Source of the DNA: JBBROS01 sp963752225
Lineage (GTDB): Bacteria; Pseudomonadota; Alphaproteobacteria; Acetobacterales; Acetobacteraceae
Reading direction: 5' to 3'
Assembly (NCBI GenBank): GCA_963752225.1
Contig: CAVVXS010000007.1
Location: forward strand, 992,001 to 1,056,000
DNA length: 64,000 nt
Below the pieces are notes generated by a model. The model was not told where the DNA came from, did not search any database, and saw only the letters and a program-made list of their open reading frames with translations. Made by a program: the position numbers and the translations under genes. This document shows positions 58,950 through 64,000 of the stretch, piece after piece (position 1 is the first letter of the stretch; each line of letters opens with the position of its first letter).

Positions 58950-60943
58950 GCAGCCCGCTCCGCGCCCTGGCGCAGTCCGCCGGGATCGCGCCGCGGTGGC
59001 AGGATTTCCGCAGCGACTGGCACGAGGTCGGCGACGACACGCTGCGGCTGGTGCTCGAAGCGATGGACCTGCCGGCTTCGACCCCGTCGCAGATCGCCGA
59101 CAGCGAGGCGCTGCTGGCGGCGCGCGCGGCCCGATTGCCGCCGTTGATCACCGCCGCCATCGGCCAACCCACGCGGCTGCCGCTGGGCGGCCGTTTTTCG
59201 TTGATGCTGGAAGACGGTCACCGGCTGGACGGCGAGGTCGCCGACGGCGCCCTGCCCGGCATCGACCGCCCCGGCTACCACCAACTCGACATCGGCGGGC
59301 AGCGGACCACGGTGGCGGTGGCGCCGGCGCGCGGCTTCACCGTCGGCGACGCGGCGCCGGGCACGCGGCCTTGGGCGTTGGCGGTCCAGCTCTATGCGCT
59401 GCGCCGTCGCGGCGACGGTGGCGTCGGCGATTTCCGCGCGTTGCAGGACCTGGTCGGCCCGGCGGCGGCGCTCGGCGCGGCCGGCATCGCGATCAGCCCG
59501 GTGCACGCGCAGTTCTCCGCCGACCCGGAGCGCTTCAGCCCGTATTCCCCCTCGAGCCGGATCCAGCTGAACGTGCTGCACGCCGCGCTCGACCTGCCGG
59601 CCAAGGCGGCGGCGCCGCTCGAGGCCGCCGACCTCGTGGACTGGCCCGCCGCGGCCCGGCTTCGCTTGGCCGCCATGGACAAGGCCTGGCGCAGCGCGAA
59701 GCCGGCGTTGCGCGAGCAGGTGGCGCTGTTCCGTGCCGCCGAAGGCGAGGCGCTGCAGAACCACGCCACGTTCGAGGCATTGCACGCCCGGCAATTTGCC
59801 GAAGGGCGCTGGCATTGGCGCACTTGGCCGGCCGAGCTGCAGGATCCGGACAGCGCCGCCGTGCGCGCCTTCGCCGAGGCGCACGCAGACGAGGTCGGGC
59901 TGCACGCCTTCATGCAGTTCCTCGCCGACCGCAGCCTGCGTGATGCGCAAGCCGCGGCACGCGCCGCCGGCATGCCGATCGGGCTGATCGCCGACCTCGC
60001 GGTGGGCGCCGATTCCGGCGGCAGCCATTGCTGGAGCCGGCAAGCCGAGACGCTCGGCAAGATGAGCATCGGCGCGCCGCCCGACCTGCTGAGCGCCAAC
60101 GGCCAGAACTGGGGCTTGGCCGCCTTCTCGCCGACCGGGCTGCGCGAAAGCGGGTTCCGGGCATTCCTGGAAATGCTGCGTCACGCAATGCGGCATGCGG
60201 GCGGCGTCCGCATCGATCACGCGCTGGGCCTGGCCCGGCTGTGGGTGGTGCCGGACGGCGCCTCGGCCCGCGACGGCGCCTACATCGCCTTCCCGCTCGA
60301 GGACATGCTGCGGCTGATTGCGCTCGAATCCTCGCGCAACCGGGCGATCGTGCTGGGCGAGGACCTCGGCACCATCCCCGACGGGTTCCAGGACCGGCTC
60401 GCCGCCGCCGGCACGTTGGGCATGCGGGTGCTGTGGTTCGAGAAGCGGCACGGCCTGTTCCTCGACCCGCGGAGCTGGACCAAGTCGGCGGTCGCCATGA
60501 CCAGCACGCACGATCTCTCGACCGTCGCCGGGTGGTGGGCCGGCCGCGACCTCGAGTGGCGCGGCCGCCTCGGCGTTTCCGGCGGCGCCGAGCGCCAGGC
60601 CGAGGAGGAAGTCGAGCGGATCACCGACCGCACCGCGCTGTGGGCGGCGTTCCAGCACAGCGGCGCCGCAACCGGCCCGGCGCCGGCGCTCGACGCGACC
60701 GACGACGTGGCCGACGCCGCGGTCCGGCATCTCGCGACCGCGGCCTGTGACTTGGTGATCCTGCCGATCGAGGACGCGCTCGGGCTGCCCGAGCAGCCGA
60801 ACCTGCCGGGCACGATGAGCGACCATCCCAATTGGCGGCGGCGCATGGCCGGCCCGGCCGCAAACCTGCTGGACGATCCACGCGTTGCCGCCAGGCTTGC
60901 CCCCCTGACGCCCCCGCACACAAAGGCCGAACCCGCCGTATGA
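58946..60943 (+). CDS. malQ: 4-alpha-glucanotransferase
   Basis: An ATG at 58946 overlapping the treZ stop gives 665 residues. The first ~130 residues form an N-terminal extension (LRALAQSAGIAPRWQDFRSD). The GH77 barrel follows with LYALRRRGDGGVGDFRALQD and ISPVHAQFSADPERFSPYSP. The triad is D424 (GGVRIDHALGLARLWVVP), E472 (VLGEDLGTIP) and D523 (TSTHDLSTVAGWW). It transfers glucan segments between chains, recycling short oligosaccharides left by the trehalose enzymes. Placement between treZ and treY suggests it trims or lengthens their glucan substrates. Confidence 0.93.
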
Positions 60944-63708
60944 AACCGCTCTCCGCCACCGCCCGCTTGCAGTTCCACAAGGATTTCACCCTCGACGACG
61001 CAGCCAGGCTGGTGCCCTACTTCGAACGGCTCGGCATCAGCCACCTGTACGCCTCGCCGCTGTTGAAGGCGCGCGCCGGGTCGACCCACGGCTACGACAT
61101 CGTCGACCACAACGCGATCAACCCCGAGCTGGGCGGCGAGGACGCGCTGCGGCGGCTGATGGCCGCGTTGCGCGAGCGCGACATGGGGCTGATCCTCGAC
61201 ATCGTGCCCAACCACATGGGCGTCGGCGACCACGACAATGCGTGGTGGATGGACGTGCTCGAATGGGGCCGGGCCAGTCCCTACGCCGAGTATTTCGACA
61301 TCGACTGGGATCCGCCCGACGCGAGCCTGCGCGGCCGCATGCTGGCGCCCTTCCTCGGCAGCCCGTACGGCACCTGCTTGGAGAATGGCGAGCTGGTGCT
61401 GCGCTTCAACGAGACGAGCGGGCGGCTCTACGTCGCCTACCACGACCATTGGTTTCCGATCAGCCCGCGCGACTACGCCGCCGTTCTGCTGACGATCGGC
61501 GGCCCGCTCGAGGGCCCGGCGCGGATGTTCGCCGAGCTCGGCGCGGGCGGCAGCGCCGACGTGCGCGCCGCCGCCAAGGCTGCCCGCGAGGAACTGCTGC
61601 ACCCGCCCTACGCCCGGGCGATCGCCGAGGCGCTGGCCGCCTACGACGTCAAGACGCCGACCGGGCGCGAGCTGCTGCATCGCCTGCTGGAGCGGCAGGC
61701 CTATCGGCTGGCCTGGTGGCGGGCGGCCACGGACGAGATCAACTGGCGCCGCTTCTTCGACGTCAACGGCCTGGCGGGCGTGCGGGTGGAAATCCCCGAG
61801 GTGTTCGAGGACACCCACCGCACCGTGTTCCGCCTCTATGAGGAAGGCCTGATCGACGGCGTGCGCATCGACCACGTGGACGGTCTTGCGAGCCCGCGTG
61901 ATTATTGCCGCAAGCTGCGCCGCCGGCTCGACGCGCTCACCCCGCGCCGCCCCGAAGGCTTGCGCGACCAGCCCGCCATCTTGTGGATCGAGAAGATCCT
62001 GTTCGCGCACGAGCGGCTGGCTGGCGACTGGCTGACCGACGGCACCACCGGTTACGACTTCATGAACGACGTCGGCGCGGTGCTGCACGATCCTGCCGGC
62101 GAGGAAAAGCTGACCGCGATGTGGACGTCGCTGACCGGACGGGCCGGCGAGTTCGAGATCGAGGCCCAGGCGGCGCGGCGGCAGATCCTGCGCGAGAACC
62201 TGGCCAGCGAACTGTTCAACACCGCGACCGCGCTGCACCGTGTCGCCAAGCGCGACCTTGCCACCCGCGACTTCACTCTGACCGGCATTCGCCTCGTGCT
62301 GACCGAGCTGCTGGTGCATTTCCACACCTACCGCATCTATGCCGGGCCCGGCGGCGTGTCCGAACCCGACAAGCGGGCGATGGAGTGGGCGATGGCCGGC
62401 GCGAGGCGGACGGTGCGCACCGCCGACCGCGAACTGCTGGAGCTGGTGGCGAAATGGGTGACCGGCGAAGGCTTGCGCGACGGCAAGGCCGGCACGCGGC
62501 GGCAGGAATGGCTGCGGGCGATGGTCCGCTTCCAGCAGCTCTCGGCGCCGACGGCGGCCAAGTCGGTGGAAGACACCGCATTCTATCGCTACGGCCGGCT
62601 GCTGTCGCGCAACGAGGTCGGCAGCGAGCCGTCGCAATTCGCGCTCTCGCCGGCCGGCTTCCATGCCGCCAACAAGGAACGGCAGCGGCGTTTCCCGCAC
62701 GCGCTGCTCGCGACCGCCACGCACGACCACAAGCGCGGTGAGGACACGCGGATGCGGCTCGCGGTGCTGAGCGGCATGTCCGAGCAGTGGGAAGCGGCGG
62801 CCGGGCGGTGGCTGCGCCTCAACGCGCCGTTCCGCCGCGACTTGCAGGGCCCGGCGCCCGACCCGGCGGACGAGCTGATGGTCTACCAGATGCTGGTTGC
62901 GGCGTGGCCGCCGGACTTGATGGCCGACGACGCGGACGGCCTCGCGGCTTACCGCGACCGGGTCGCCGCCTGGATGCAGAAGGCGCTGCGGGAAGCCAAG
63001 CGGCATTCTGGCTGGGTGGTGCCGAACGAGGAGTACGAGGGCGCGGCGCAGGCGGTGCTGGCCGGGTCGCTCGACCCCAACCGGCCGGTTGCGGCCGAAA
63101 TCGCGGCGTTCGCGGCGGAGATCGGGCCATACGGTGCGATCAACGGCTTGTCGCAGGCGGTTTTGCGCCTGACCGCGCCGGGCATTCCGGACCTCTATCA
63201 AGGCACCGACTTCTGGGACCTGTCGCTGGTCGACCCCGACAACCGGCGCCCGGTCGACTACCCGGCGCGCGAAGCGGCCCTCGAGAGGGGCGAGGCGCCC
63301 GGCCGGCTGCTGCGAAACTGGCACGACGGACAGGTCAAACAGGCGATCATCACCCGGCTGCTGCATCTTCGGGCGGCGCAACCCGACTTGTTCACCGTTG
63401 GCGCCTATCAGCCGCTTCGGGTCGAAGGCGAGCGAGCCGACCACGTTTTTGCCTTCAATCGCGCGCATGAGGAAGGCTCGGTGCTCGTGATCGTCACCCG
63501 ATGCCCAGCGGGGCTCGCGTTGGCGAAGGGTCAGCCGTTAGTCGAGCCGGAACAGTGGGGCGAAACCGTGATCCATGTTCCGCGTAACTTCATTGGTAGA
63601 CCGATCAAAGATGTGTTGGCATCCGACTCTAGCCGGGCTTGCCCTGCCCGGATCGCGGTGTCGGAGTTGCTGGCAGAACTTCCTGTTGCCGTCCTGGAGG
63701 CCCGATGA
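60940..63708 (+). CDS. treY: Malto-oligosyltrehalose synthase
   Basis: An ATG at 60940 overlapping the malQ stop (ATGA) gives 922 residues, TreY length. It begins with SATARLQFHKDFTLDDAARL, LYASPLLKARAGSTHGYDIV and LILDIVPNHMGVG. The GH13_26 catalytic residues are D311 (GVRIDHVDGLASP), E351 (ILWIEKILFAHERL) and D596 (ATATHDHKRGEDTRMR). It turns the reducing-end glucose of a glucan into a trehalosyl unit, which TreZ then cuts off. The C-terminal PDLYQGTDFWDLSLVDPDNR is conserved. Its stop overlaps the otsA start. Confidence 0.96.
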   Translation: MKPLSATARLQFHKDFTLDDAARLVPYFERLGISHLYASPLLKARAGSTHGYDIVDHNAINPELGGEDALRRLMAALRERDMGLILDIVPNHMGVGDHDNAWWMDVLEWGRASPYAEYFDIDWDPPDASLRGRMLAPFLGSPYGTCLENGELVLRFNETSGRLYVAYHDHWFPISPRDYAAVLLTIGGPLEGPARMFAELGAGGSADVRAAAKAAREELLHPPYARAIAEALAAYDVKTPTGRELLHRLLERQAYRLAWWRAATDEINWRRFFDVNGLAGVRVEIPEVFEDTHRTVFRLYEEGLIDGVRIDHVDGLASPRDYCRKLRRRLDALTPRRPEGLRDQPAILWIEKILFAHERLAGDWLTDGTTGYDFMNDVGAVLHDPAGEEKLTAMWTSLTGRAGEFEIEAQAARRQILRENLASELFNTATALHRVAKRDLATRDFTLTGIRLVLTELLVHFHTYRIYAGPGGVSEPDKRAMEWAMAGARRTVRTADRELLELVAKWVTGEGLRDGKAGTRRQEWLRAMVRFQQLSAPTAAKSVEDTAFYRYGRLLSRNEVGSEPSQFALSPAGFHAANKERQRRFPHALLATATHDHKRGEDTRMRLAVLSGMSEQWEAAAGRWLRLNAPFRRDLQGPAPDPADELMVYQMLVAAWPPDLMADDADGLAAYRDRVAAWMQKALREAKRHSGWVVPNEEYEGAAQAVLAGSLDPNRPVAAEIAAFAAEIGPYGAINGLSQAVLRLTAPGIPDLYQGTDFWDLSLVDPDNRRPVDYPAREAALERGEAPGRLLRNWHDGQVKQAIITRLLHLRAAQPDLFTVGAYQPLRVEGERADHVFAFNRAHEEGSVLVIVTRCPAGLALAKGQPLVEPEQWGETVIHVPRNFIGRPIKDVLASDSSRACPARIAVSELLAELPVAVLEAR

Positions 63709-64000
63709 ACCGACTTGTCGTTGTGAGCAACCGGGTGCCGGCACCGTCTGCGGCCGGTGCCCAGGCCGGCGGTTTGGCTGTGGCCCTCGAAGCGCTGATG
63801 GAGAGCCGCGGCGGCCTGTGGTTCGGCTGGAGCGGCCGCATCGTCGACACGCCGTCCGACACGCCCAAGCGGCTCGACGCCGGCCAAGTCCGCTTTGCGA
63901 CGCTCGACCTCAACGTCGAGGAGCACGACCGCTACTACAACGAGTTCGCCAACAGCACCTTGTGGCCGCTGCTGCACTCGATGCCGGAGATGATGACGTT
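63705..64000 (+). CDS. otsA: Alpha,alpha-trehalose-phosphate synthase, N-terminal part (partial)
   Basis: The gene starts at an ATG overlapping the treY stop (ATGA) and runs off the window end after about 98 residues. It begins RLVVVSNRVP and continues with AGGLAVALEALMESRGGLWF, FGWSGR and YYNEFANSTLWPLLH, the donor- and glucose-6-phosphate-binding segments of GT20. OtsA makes trehalose-6-phosphate from UDP-glucose and glucose-6-phosphate; an OtsB phosphatase would have to lie downstream or elsewhere. It gives the operon its third trehalose route. Confidence 0.93.
   Translation, partial: MNRLVVVSNRVPAPSAAGAQAGGLAVALEALMESRGGLWFGWSGRIVDTPSDTPKRLDAGQVRFATLDLNVEEHDRYYNEFANSTLWPLLHSMPEMMT

Overview
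This is a GC-rich (about 70% by eye) chromosomal stretch from an alphaproteobacterium, most likely of the Rhodospirillales/Acetobacteraceae type. The evidence is the alphaproteobacterial SOS box (GAAC-N7-GAAC) in front of lexA, a complete PhyR/NepR/EcfG general stress response locus, the block tpiA-secG-pyrG-kdsA...eno-ftsB, and trpE-trpG-trpD-trpC-moaC-moeA-lexA. I see no prophage, transposase, CRISPR array, rRNA or defence island. No gap without a gene exceeds 300 bases.

Layout. 1-3.6 kb: tail of a polysaccharide locus (UDP-glucose dehydrogenase end, methyltransferase with a repeated C-terminal tail, RgpF-like protein). 3.7-4.7 kb: tRNA-Trp, secE and nusG on the minus strand. 4.8-7.3 kb: TonB-like protein, tRNA-Gly, cupin, DUF4337 protein. 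7.3-15.8 kb (minus): ftsB, eno, an inserted GNAT/MFS/acyltransferase group, a frameshifted kdsA, pyrG, secG, tpiA. 16-24.5 kb (plus): PpiD-like chaperone, tryptophan genes, molybdopterin genes, lexA. 24.6-38.1 kb: mixed metabolic genes (YeiH exporter, sugar epimerase, 3-hydroxybutyrate dehydrogenase, YceI, MFS, Dps, ParE, MurQ, TRAP-type binding protein, aldehyde dehydrogenase, aminotransferase, GAF protein). 38.1-44.9 kb (minus): RecQ, OmpA-like lipoprotein, CydDC exporter, M20 amidohydrolase. 45-48.5 kb: general stress response locus (HisKA_2 kinase, NepR, EcfG, a second ECF sigma factor, divergent PhyR). 48.6-64 kb: a seven-gene glucan/trehalose operon, glgE, treS-maltokinase, glgB, treZ, malQ, treY, otsA (cut by the window end).

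How the parts fit. The last 20 kb is the most interesting region. A stress-response switch sits directly upstream of an operon in which every junction overlaps by 1-4 bases. The operon encodes three trehalose routes (OtsA, TreY/TreZ, TreS) plus the GlgE/maltokinase route that returns trehalose to alpha-glucan. No glgC or glgA is in the window. About 15 kb away, dps carries an exact match to the EcfG promoter consensus (GGAAC-N16-CGTT), so the stress regulon reaches genes visible here. The clearest damage is a one-base insertion in kdsA. It removes the last 38 residues and opens a reading frame into the downstream acyltransferase. Small palindromes with a shared CCCGGG/TTGA-like core lie in at least four intergenic gaps and look like a REP family.
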